Origin: DATCKG01 sp036562385 | GTDB lineage: Bacteria; Bacillota; Sulfobacillia; Symbiobacteriales; Symbiobacteriaceae | NCBI GenBank assembly: GCA_036562385.1 | Contig: DATCKG010000103.1 | Location: 1-25,580 of the forward strand | Direction of reading: 5' to 3' | Length of the DNA stretch: 25,580 bases | Shown here: positions 7,059 to 13,970 of the stretch, piece by piece | Layout: each line of letters begins with the position of its first letter | Position numbering within the stretch: the stretch's first letter is position 1 | Notes under the pieces: model-generated | Databases searched by the model: none | Seen by the model: only the letters and a program-made list of their open reading frames with translations | Told to the model about the DNA's origin: nothing | Made by a program: the position numbers and the translations under genes

Positions 7059-7835
7059 ATGCGGCAGGCTTTCCTTTTTGGTGAACTGGCGGCGGACTTC
7101 CCGGAGGTGGTCCGCCCCTTTGTTTCGGCCGCCGGAGGGCCGAACGCGGTAATCGCGCTGCTGCTGGGCGGTACGCCGGATCAGGAGCGGTGGGTGCCGG
7201 CCTATCGGGATCCCATGCTGGCAGCAGGCGCCGGGTCGGTTTGGGTCTTCACTCCGGATCCGGACCAGCCGGAGGTGCCGCACGAGGTGCTGCAGCGCAT
7301 CCGCAGCAGCACCGGCATCTTCGTGGGCGGGGGTGATCCCCTCCGCTACCACCGGCTGTATGCCGGAGGGCGTGTCGCAGCCCTCATTCGGGAGCGGTAC
7401 CGGGCAGGTGTACCGTACGCCGGTCTCTCCTCCGGCGCCCTGATCGCACCCCGGTGCTGTATTCTGGGCGGCTGGCAGGTAAACCGGGGCGGCCACCGGT
7501 GTACGATCCATGCCCGGCACCGGATGAAGGAGGCCGTTCCGGAGGAACTGGTGCTGGGGGAGGGTCTGGGGCTGCTTTCCGGCTGCACCGTGGAGGTGCA
7601 CTGCAGCGAGTGGGGTGCGCTGCCCCGGCTGATGGCTGCGCTCGAGCAGAGCGGGTGCCGCTGCGGGCTGGGCATCGACGAGCCGGCCTGCGTGGAGCTC
7701 CGGGACGAGCAGGAAGGCCGGGTTTACGGCCAGGGCCGGGTCTACTGGGTGCAGCGGGAATCGGCGAACCGGCAGTTCCGGGTCCGGGTGCTGGAGCCGG
7801 GGGAGACCTTTTCCCTGCAGACCGGTGGCTGCTGA
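7059..7835 (+). CDS. Peptidase S51 (cyanophycinase/PepE-like) family protein
   Basis: A 258-residue protein of the class I glutamine-amidotransferase-like S51 fold. The nucleophile elbow is GLSSG with Ser124, preceded by the IFVGGGDPLRYHRL segment common in this family. VEVHCSEWGALPRL around His181 corresponds to the family's DxHFxxRxRxxRL block, but the first conserved Arg appears replaced. GIDEPACVEL at about 205-214 matches the GIDExTAL signature. Members cleave cyanophycin or Asp-containing dipeptides; the substrate here is unknown. The start ATG follows AGGAGG (7046-7051) at seven bases. It lies 38 bases after tupC and ends before a strong hairpin, so co-transcription with tup is plausible, though no metabolic link is obvious. 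Confidence 0.8.
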   Translation: MRQAFLFGELAADFPEVVRPFVSAAGGPNAVIALLLGGTPDQERWVPAYRDPMLAAGAGSVWVFTPDPDQPEVPHEVLQRIRSSTGIFVGGGDPLRYHRLYAGGRVAALIRERYRAGVPYAGLSSGALIAPRCCILGGWQVNRGGHRCTIHARHRMKEAVPEELVLGEGLGLLSGCTVEVHCSEWGALPRLMAALEQSGCRCGLGIDEPACVELRDEQEGRVYGQGRVYWVQRESANRQFRVRVLEPGETFSLQTGGC

Positions 7836-7847
7836 CGGAAACAGCAG

Positions 7848-7875
7848 CGCCCCTTCCCCGGGTCGGGAAGGGGCG
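7848..7875. terminator. Bidirectional hairpin between convergent genes
   Basis: CGCCCCTTCCC (7848-7858) pairs perfectly with GGGAAGGGGCG (7865-7875) around a six-base loop. It sits between the convergent S51 gene and the PdaB-like gene. There is no clear U-tract on either strand, as for several other hairpins in this GC-rich genome. Confidence 0.6.
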
Positions 7876-7915
7876 GGACGCAGGCCGTTTGGCGGCGCAC
7901 CGGCGCGGCCGCGGC

Positions 7916-8683
7916 TTACGGGGTTCCCTCGCCGCGGGAGGATGCATCGGCAGGTGTTCCCTGCTGCACCAGTTCCGAAAGAGGTACCAGCTCGAATCCC
8001 TTTTCCTTCAGGCCCCGGATCAGATCCGGCAGGGCCTTGGCGGTCTCCGGGGACCAGTCGCTGGCGGTCATCCGGATAATATCCCCCGGCCGGGCCTGCC
8101 GGACCACCCTGCGGACGATTTGCTCGGCGGTAAGTCCCTGCTGGTCGCCGGAGTCGAGGCTGTAGGTGACGGTGATCAGGTCGGCTGCCCGGGCAGCCCG
8201 CACCACTTCCGGGGTGGCAGGGCCCAGGGGCGGCCGGAAGTAGCGCACCGGATCGCCCAGGAGCTTGGACAGGGCCGACTGGCTGGCCATCAGATTCGTG
8301 GTGACCTCCTGCTCCGAAAGCTGGGAAAGGTCCACCACCTTCTGCCCCAGGGTCCCTACATCGTGCCCCGACACCGCCAGCCGCCGGACCCAGTCGCTGT
8401 GCTGCTTCAGGAAGGTGCCCCCCACGAAGAAGGTGGCTTTGACGCCCTGGGCGTCCAGGGCCGATAGCAGCCGCGGCAACTCCTGAGTCCCCCACGTGAC
8501 GTCGAAGGTCAGGGCCACCCGCTTGTCCGACCGGCTGACCCGCTGCAGCGGCTGATCGGGGTTGGCTGTGGTGGTCAGGGTGCGGCTGCCGAGCGTGGAG
8601 GTCATGGCTGCCAGCGCCAGCAGTGTGATGAAAAAGCCCGCACCCCTGAGGATCCGACGCCGGCTCAGGACGACCCAGAACAT
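7916..8683 (-). CDS. PdaB-like polysaccharide deacetylase fold protein, probable pseudoenzyme
   Basis: About 255 residues: an N-terminal membrane anchor (FFITLLALAAMTSTLG) and a NodB/CE4 domain outside the cell. RVALTFDVTWG corresponds to the TFDISWG form of motif 1 in sporulation PdaB proteins, YFRPPLG is motif 3, and the end follows PdaB closely (ASDWSPETAKALPDLI). The zinc histidines of motif 2 are missing: PdaB-type GHEIGNHGY is replaced by GHDVGTLGQ. The motif 5 histidine (LLHASD) is replaced by Thr (RMTASD). Deacetylation is therefore unlikely, and a binding or structural role in wall or spore cortex is more plausible. ATG 8683 is preferred because the GGGGGG run is six bases upstream; ATG 8689 abuts it. 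Third gene after mrfA and mrfB, 41 bases after mrfB. Confidence 0.82.
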   Translation of the reverse strand: MFWVVLSRRRILRGAGFFITLLALAAMTSTLGSRTLTTTANPDQPLQRVSRSDKRVALTFDVTWGTQELPRLLSALDAQGVKATFFVGGTFLKQHSDWVRRLAVSGHDVGTLGQKVVDLSQLSEQEVTTNLMASQSALSKLLGDPVRYFRPPLGPATPEVVRAARAADLITVTYSLDSGDQQGLTAEQIVRRVVRQARPGDIIRMTASDWSPETAKALPDLIRGLKEKGFELVPLSELVQQGTPADASSRGEGTP

Positions 8684-8724
8684 GGACATCCCCCCGGCCT
8701 ACAGGTATGACCGGGGGGATTGTT

Positions 8725-10065
8725 CTATGCCGGCGGTGGTTCGAACCCGTCCAATATGGACCGGCTGCGGGCCAGTTTTCGCTCCAGCCGGGCCAGGCGG
8801 TGCCGCAGTTCCTCAATATCCCGGCGGGCCCGGGGACTCGACGGGCCGGCCAGGCGGCGGCGCTGTTCTGCCACCGCCAAAGCCTGCCGGGCAGCCCGAA
8901 GGGCCGCCCGGTAATCGTGGGCCACGTGCTCGTAATACTTGGCCATCTCCACGTACGGGTAGAGGGTCAGGCTGCCGGCGCCCGCCGTCATCTCCTGCCA
9001 GATGGCCAGGGCCTGCCCCAGTTCCCTGGCCCGCTTGTAGGCCGCGGCCAGTTCCCGCTGCAGGCGCACCTCGCTGACCACCGTCACGCCGCGCCGCCGG
9101 GCTTCCTCCAGGCAGCGGATTCCCTCGGCAAGGGCGCCCCGGTGGAGGAAAAGGCGCCCCAGGGCAAAGAGATCCTCCCCGCAGACCAGCTCGCCGTCGG
9201 CGGTGGGGCTGAAAGGGTCGGTGACCAGCCGTCCCAGCCAGGCGGCCAGGGAAACCAGGCTCAGGATATCCAGCCGATTGTGTTCCAGCACCTCGTCCAG
9301 CGGCTCCGCGTTGCCGGTGCGCAGGTAGTCGAAATAGCGCTGGGGGATCAGCTCTCCGGGCACGTCCCGTTCCCGCAGGACTCCGAGGATCTGGGCCTCC
9401 AGGGTGGCGAGGGTGCACTGGGGCAGCCGCTCTCGCCAGATCCGCCGGGAAGGATGGAGGAGGTCCAGGTGGGGGACTCCGGCGAGGGGCGGCGTCCGGC
9501 GGTGCATCCGGTAGCGTTCCTCCAGCAGCGGCCAGTCGAAGGCCTTGCCGTTGAAAGTGACCAGCACACGGCCGGAAGCCAGGTCTTCGGCGGCGGCCTC
9601 CAGCAAGGCCTCTTCTTCGGGGTAATCCCGAAGGAAGTACTGGCGCACCACAAACTGGTTGCCCTCGAAGAAGCCCAGCCCCACCAGGAAGGCGTAGGTA
9701 CCGCTGCCCCCGGACAGGCCGGTGGTCTCCGTATCGAGAAAGATCGCCCGCTCCATCTCGACGCTGGGCGGCAGCGGTCCCAGCAGCGCCCAGGCGGGAC
9801 CGGGGATGGAACGGACCGCCGCGAGGGGGAGCGGCCCGCGGCAGTGGCCGGCCGGGTAGCGGGTCTCGACGTAAAAGGTCTCTCCGGAGGGCACGGCCCG
9901 GACGTACCCCTGCAGCGCCTCGCCCACCCGGGCAGGCCGTGGTCCCGCCGTCTCCGCAGCGGATGCCTGCGAACGGGCGGGTGCTGTCGCACCAGGGGCC
10001 GGGCCACCCCGGGGGCGACTGCTGCCGGCTGCCCGCAGCAGCCGCAGGCGATCCCGCAGGTCCAC
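8725..10065 (-). CDS. mrfB: RNase H-fold DEDDh exonuclease with TPR-like C-terminus (MrfB/YprB family)
   Basis: A 446-residue nuclease of the YprB family. In Bacillus subtilis its relative MrfB works with helicase MrfA in repair of mitomycin C damage. Catalytic acids are visible: FLDTETTGL (Asp111, Glu113), FNGKAFDWPLL (Asp177) and EHNRLDIL (His262, Asp266), fitting a DEDDh exonuclease. The first ~50 residues are Ala/Pro/Arg-rich and probably disordered. Residues ~290-430 are helical with TPR-like spacing (LFALGRLFLHRGALAEGIRC, AAAYKRARELGQALAIW). I prefer GTG 10065, seven bases after AGGAGG; ATG 10071 is one base from it and would add two residues. It follows mrfA by 46 bases on the same strand. 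Confidence 0.88.
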   Translation of the reverse strand: MDLRDRLRLLRAAGSSRPRGGPAPGATAPARSQASAAETAGPRPARVGEALQGYVRAVPSGETFYVETRYPAGHCRGPLPLAAVRSIPGPAWALLGPLPPSVEMERAIFLDTETTGLSGGSGTYAFLVGLGFFEGNQFVVRQYFLRDYPEEEALLEAAAEDLASGRVLVTFNGKAFDWPLLEERYRMHRRTPPLAGVPHLDLLHPSRRIWRERLPQCTLATLEAQILGVLRERDVPGELIPQRYFDYLRTGNAEPLDEVLEHNRLDILSLVSLAAWLGRLVTDPFSPTADGELVCGEDLFALGRLFLHRGALAEGIRCLEEARRRGVTVVSEVRLQRELAAAYKRARELGQALAIWQEMTAGAGSLTLYPYVEMAKYYEHVAHDYRAALRAARQALAVAEQRRRLAGPSSPRARRDIEELRHRLARLERKLARSRSILDGFEPPPA

Positions 10066-10111
10066 GCCCATTCCTCCTTTCCGCCGCTGACTTCAGCCGG
10101 GCCTGACGCCG

Positions 10112-12394
10112 TCAGTGGACCACCGGCCCGTCTGCCAGGGCCCGGCGCAGGATGGTCAATACGGCCTCCTTGGTCCCGCCCGTGGAGCTTCCGGCCTCTG
10201 CCGCCGGTCCCACGCAGGAGGGGCAGCCGTCCTCGCAGGGGCAGGACTGAACCCGATCCAGCGCCGCCCCCAGGAGCATGGGGTGCAGTTCGTAGCATTT
10301 CTCCGCCAATCCGATGCCCGCGGGGTACGCGTCGTAGAGGTAGATGGTGGGCAGTTCGGCGAAGGGGGAACGAATCTGCATCACGTGGTGCAGGTCCGCC
10401 GGATCGCACATCAGGTACATGGGGGCCAGTCCCCTGAGCAGGTGGCCCAGTCCCACCAGGGCCGACTGGAGTTTATCCTGGGACAGCCCTTCGGTGAGGC
10501 GTTCCGGCAGGGAGATCCAGTAGGCCGTGGTGTGCATCTCGTACTCGGGGAGGTGAATCTTTCCCCACCCCATGTTCTCGTGGGTATAGAGGCGGATCTT
10601 CTTGAAGATGGTGGCCTTCGCCGCGGTCATCACTTCGCCGTAGCCCACCCGCACCCCGAGTTCCTCTTTCTCCTTCAGCACTTCCAGGGGTCTGAGCGTC
10701 ACGGCCAGCTTGGCATCGGTGTAATATTCCACGTTCACCTGGTGGACATAGGCCTTCTTCTCGCCCCAGTCCAGCCGGTCCACGTGGTACTGGACCCCCT
10801 GGTGCAGGTAGACCGCGTTGGTGTGCACCATGGTCATCGCGCCGAGTTGATCGATCTCCCCGAGCACCCGGGGATTGGCGGGATCGGTCTGGTCGATGAT
10901 GACCACGTTCTCGGCGTCCACGCTCCGGAGGCTGATGCTCTCGGCCGGGAAGTTTTCGGCGGACCAGTGCCATTTCCCGCCGGTGTGCCGGAGGATCTGC
11001 TCCTCTTCCAGGTACGCGAGAATCTCTTCGGTGGTGGGAACGCCGAACTGCTCCCCATCCACGAAGGGAAGTTCAAAGGCCGCACACTTCAGGTGGCTGA
11101 CCAGGATGAGGAGATTGTCCGGGTTGATCAGCCCCATCTCCGGGGAGCGTTGGAAGAAGTACTCCGGGTGGCTGCACAGATACTGGTCCAGGGGCGAGGC
11201 AGAGGCGACCAGAATGGCTACAGAGGTGGATCCCCGGCGCCCGGCCCGGCCGGCCTGCTGCCAGGCCGACGCGATGGTGCCGGGATAGCCGCACATGACG
11301 CAGGCCTCCAGCTGGCCGATGTCAATGCCCAGTTCCAGGGCGTTGGTGGAGACCACGCCGAGGATCCGGCCTTCCCGGAGGCCTTTTTCGATCTCCCGGC
11401 GTTCGTTGGGGCGATAGCCCCCACGATAGCCCATCACCCGGCTGGCCTTCTGCTGGCCTACCTGGGCCCGGAGGTAGGTGGTCAGCACCTCCACACTGTT
11501 ACGGCTCCGGGCAAAGACGATGGTCTGGATGTCGTTTTTCAGGAGCTGCCCGGCGATGCGGGCTGAAGCCTTCAGGGCCGACTCCCGGATACCGTCCCGG
11601 CTCACCAAGGGCGGGTTGTAAAAGATAAAGTGCTTTTCGCCCCGGGGGGCGCCGTTTTGGTCAATCAAGGTGACCGGTGCGCCGATGAGTCGCTCTGCTA
11701 GCTCCTTGGGATTGGCGATGGTGGCGGAGGAGCAGAGGAAGACCGGGTGCGATCCGTAAAACTCGCAGATGCGCCGGAGCCGGCGCAGGAGATTGGCCAG
11801 GTGAGAGCCGAAGACGCCCCGGTACTGGTGCAGTTCATCGATCACCACATACTGCAGGTTTTCAAACAACCGGACCCACTTGGTGTGGTGCGGCAATATG
11901 CCCGTATGCAGCATATCCGGATTGGTGATCACGATGTGGCCCGCCTGTCGGCAGACCTGCCGGATGGCCGGGGCGGTATCGCCGTCGTAGACGTAGGACT
12001 TGATCTCGGCACCCAAGCGGTCGGCCAGCGACTTGACTTCCACCACCTGGTCCTGGGCCAGGGCCTTGGTGGGGAAAAGGTAAAGGGCCCGGCTGGCCGG
12101 GTTCTTGAGGATGGCGTTCAGAACCGGGAGGTTGTAGCACAGGGTCTTTCCGGAGGCGGTGGGGGTGACCACCACCGTATTCTTTCCGGCCAGGGCCGCA
12201 GCTACGGCCTCGGACTGATGGCTGTACAGGCGGGTGATTCCCTTTTCCCGCAGAGCGGCGGGGATGCGCGGATCCAGGCCCGGGGGAAAGTCGCCGTAGC
12301 GGGCAGGCAGGGCAGGCAGTGTCTCCCAGGCGGTGATGTGGGCTCGCATCTCCGGATCGCGCCGGAGCCGCTCCAGGAATTGTTCCAGGTTCAT
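10112..12394 (-). CDS. mrfA: DEXH-box helicase with C-terminal DUF1998 cysteine cluster (MrfA/YprA family)
   Basis: Superfamily 2 DNA helicase, 760 residues. Motif I is TPTASGKT (77-84), motif II DELH (186-189), motif III SSAT (222-225) and motif VI QQAGRAGRR (379-387). The C-terminal DUF1998 domain ends with four cysteines, CPCEDGCPSC, at about 718, 720, 724 and 727. In B. subtilis MrfA is a helicase acting with the MrfB exonuclease in a UvrABC-independent excision pathway for mitomycin lesions. The start is ATG 12394, with GGAGGA about nine bases upstream. The open frame extends 39 codons further, but that stretch lacks family similarity. First gene of a likely mrfA-mrfB-PdaB-like operon, divergent from the beta-lactamase-like gene. 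Confidence 0.92.
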   Translation of the reverse strand: MNLEQFLERLRRDPEMRAHITAWETLPALPARYGDFPPGLDPRIPAALREKGITRLYSHQSEAVAAALAGKNTVVVTPTASGKTLCYNLPVLNAILKNPASRALYLFPTKALAQDQVVEVKSLADRLGAEIKSYVYDGDTAPAIRQVCRQAGHIVITNPDMLHTGILPHHTKWVRLFENLQYVVIDELHQYRGVFGSHLANLLRRLRRICEFYGSHPVFLCSSATIANPKELAERLIGAPVTLIDQNGAPRGEKHFIFYNPPLVSRDGIRESALKASARIAGQLLKNDIQTIVFARSRNSVEVLTTYLRAQVGQQKASRVMGYRGGYRPNERREIEKGLREGRILGVVSTNALELGIDIGQLEACVMCGYPGTIASAWQQAGRAGRRGSTSVAILVASASPLDQYLCSHPEYFFQRSPEMGLINPDNLLILVSHLKCAAFELPFVDGEQFGVPTTEEILAYLEEEQILRHTGGKWHWSAENFPAESISLRSVDAENVVIIDQTDPANPRVLGEIDQLGAMTMVHTNAVYLHQGVQYHVDRLDWGEKKAYVHQVNVEYYTDAKLAVTLRPLEVLKEKEELGVRVGYGEVMTAAKATIFKKIRLYTHENMGWGKIHLPEYEMHTTAYWISLPERLTEGLSQDKLQSALVGLGHLLRGLAPMYLMCDPADLHHVMQIRSPFAELPTIYLYDAYPAGIGLAEKCYELHPMLLGAALDRVQSCPCEDGCPSCVGPAAEAGSSTGGTKEAVLTILRRALADGPVVH

Positions 12395-12469
12395 GGACAG
12401 ATCTTCCTCCGCAAGCGGGCTGGGATGCACGGTGTGGCAGGTGCCGGGGGACCGTGGCCCCTGCCTCGC

Positions 12470-12498
12470 GTAATACTTCAGCAGGGAGGTTTCGTAAA
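12470..12498 (-). promoter_or_regulatory. Possible mrfA promoter
   Basis: On the minus strand TTTACG (12493-12498) and TATTAC (12470-12475) are 17 bases apart, each matching four of six consensus positions. The start would be near 12463, giving a leader of about 70 bases. No LexA-type CGAAC...GTTCG palindrome was seen around it. Confidence 0.3.
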
Positions 12499-12603
12499 CC
12501 TTCCGGTGCACCCTCCTGCCAATTTCGGCAGGGGGCTTACTGTTTTCAGGGCAATTATTTTGAACTCAAAAGGACTTTCCTGCCATGCCTCGAAGTCCCT
12601 TTT
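12484..12603. repeat. Three inverted repeats in the mrfA / beta-lactamase divergent region
   Basis: The 259 bases between the divergent genes hold three stem-loops. GGAGGTTT pairs with AAACCTTCC at about 12485-12504, with one bulge. CCTCCTGCC (12512-12520) pairs with GGCAGGGGG (12527-12535) with one G-U pair. AAAAGGACTT (12568-12577) pairs with AAGTCCCTTTT (12593-12603) with one bulged C. The last has A- and T-rich flanks, like a bidirectional terminator or an operator. The region is also locally AT-richer around 12540-12570. No promoter for the rightward gene could be assigned with confidence. Confidence 0.5.
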
Positions 12604-12653
12604 GCGGATCATCGCGGGGGCCTACGGCCTCGGGCGGAGGGAAAGCAACCAAG

Positions 12654-13826
12654 ATGCGGCATGCGCTGAAGCCATGGTGGGTAGTTCTTCTCATCGCCGG
12701 GATGCTGTCGGCAGGCTGTATGTCCAGTGTGCCGGCCACACGGGATCAGCCACCGGCAGGGGTCACCGGCACCGGAGAGAACGCGGAAAGGGAGCAACCG
12801 GGCCATCCCGGTGAGGTGGGAGGAGACACCGGCGCCCCGGGGACCGGGACGGAAACCGGCGGAACCGGTGATACGGGCGGTGACACGGGCGGAGCCGGCA
12901 AGGTCGGCCAGGATTCCGGGGCCCGTGATCCGGGCGAAACTTCCGATCGGACGAGGAGTTCGGGAGCGCCCTCGAAGAGGAATCCTCTGGTGCTGCCCAA
13001 TCCGGTGGAGCCCCCTGCAAGCCTGCAGGCCCTGCAGCAGGAACTGGAGGCGGTCTTCGCCAAGGTGCCCGGAACCTTCGGCATGGCAGTGGTGGACCTG
13101 ACCACCGGGGAGGAGATGGGCATCCAGCCGGACCGGGTCTTCCCGGCTGCCAGCACCTACAAACTGCCCCTGGCGATGTACGTGCTCAACGAGGTGGCCG
13201 AGGGCAGAGCCAGCCTGGAGGACATGGTGGAATTCAAGAAGGAGGATTGGCAGGGCGGCGCCGGCGTGCTTCAGAACACGATCAAGGAAGGGGATAAGGT
13301 CAGCGTCAAGCAGTTGGTGGAACTGGCCATCACCCAGAGCGACAACATCGCCGCCATGATGCTCCGTCGCCACTTCGGCCCATCGAATTTCGCTGCTTAC
13401 CGGCAGCAGATGGGTGAGACACAGCTTTACTGGACGGACGCAAGCGGCGAACTCTACTTCGGGGCCACACCCCGGGCCATGACCCGGTATCTGATCGCTC
13501 TGTACCGGGGGGAGGGGATCGCCGCTCCGGCTTTGAACAAATACCTGCTGGACCTTCTGTGCCGGACGGCTTGGCGGGACCGGATTGACGGCGGTGTGCC
13601 GGACTCGGTGCCGGTCGCCCATAAGGTGGGCACCCTGGACGGGATCATCAACGATGTGGGGCTGGTCCTGCATCCCACCCGCCCCTACGTGATGACTTTC
13701 TACAGCCAGGGGCTGGAGCATTACGAAGACGGTGTGGCCGTCGCGGAATATGCCAGCCGTCGGGTCTACGAATATTTCTCCGCAGTGGCGGAAGGGAAAC
13801 TCGCAAACAGTGAACCGGGGCAGTGA
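12654..13826 (+). CDS. Class A beta-lactamase-like serine hydrolase lipoprotein
   Basis: A 390-residue secreted lipoprotein. The signal ends in LSAGC with Cys22. Residues ~30-110 are a Gly/Thr/Glu-rich low-complexity linker that would hold the catalytic domain away from the membrane. The C-terminal domain (about 125-385) has the penicillin-recognising motifs in order: STYK at 167-170, SDN at 229-231 and KVG at 324-326 in place of KTG. The omega-loop ExxLN carrying the general-base Glu166 of true class A enzymes was not found. Efficient beta-lactam hydrolysis is therefore doubtful, and a DD-peptidase-like or binding role is possible. ATG 12654 follows GGAGG by 13 bases, rather long. An in-frame ATG at 12585 would bury the signal peptide behind 23 residues. 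Confidence 0.85.
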   Translation: MRHALKPWWVVLLIAGMLSAGCMSSVPATRDQPPAGVTGTGENAEREQPGHPGEVGGDTGAPGTGTETGGTGDTGGDTGGAGKVGQDSGARDPGETSDRTRSSGAPSKRNPLVLPNPVEPPASLQALQQELEAVFAKVPGTFGMAVVDLTTGEEMGIQPDRVFPAASTYKLPLAMYVLNEVAEGRASLEDMVEFKKEDWQGGAGVLQNTIKEGDKVSVKQLVELAITQSDNIAAMMLRRHFGPSNFAAYRQQMGETQLYWTDASGELYFGATPRAMTRYLIALYRGEGIAAPALNKYLLDLLCRTAWRDRIDGGVPDSVPVAHKVGTLDGIINDVGLVLHPTRPYVMTFYSQGLEHYEDGVAVAEYASRRVYEYFSAVAEGKLANSEPGQ

Positions 13827-13844
13827 GATGCCCCGGTTCTTTCT
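13812..13844 (+). terminator. Intrinsic terminator after the beta-lactamase-like gene
   Basis: GAACCGGGGCA (13812-13822) pairs perfectly with TGCCCCGGTTC (13829-13839). The loop GTGAGA contains the gene's own TGA stop codon, and TTTCT follows. Termination thus overlaps the end of translation. Confidence 0.8.
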
Positions 13845-13893
13845 GCGAACCGGGGCTCCCTCTGGCCCCAGGCCTGGCCCCCGGGGCCTCAGG

Positions 13894-13922
13894 TGGACAG
13901 CCCGTCAAATTCCGGGTAAGAT
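13894..13922 (+). promoter_or_regulatory. Promoter of rimO
   Basis: TGGACA (13894-13899) and TAAGAT (13917-13922) are separated by 17 bases, with start expected near 13929. An in-frame ATG at 13926 lies before or at this start point, which argues for a downstream translation start of rimO. Confidence 0.55.
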
Positions 13923-13970
13923 TAAGTGATGTTCCCTGGTCCCAGCATGGCGAAGGAGGCGTGTCCGTTC

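Noticed and set aside
12395..12511. A 39-codon N-terminal extension of mrfA
   Set aside because: The extension has no family similarity and no upstream ribosome site, whereas ATG 12394 has GGAGGA about nine bases before it.
12395..12653. LexA or SOS box controlling mrfA
   Set aside because: No CGAAC...GTTCG-type palindrome was found in the intergenic region.
12760..12960. Repetitive GGCGGNACCGG-like sequence as a repeat array
   Set aside because: It is the irregular Gly/Thr-rich linker code of the lipoprotein, without constant unit length or spacers.
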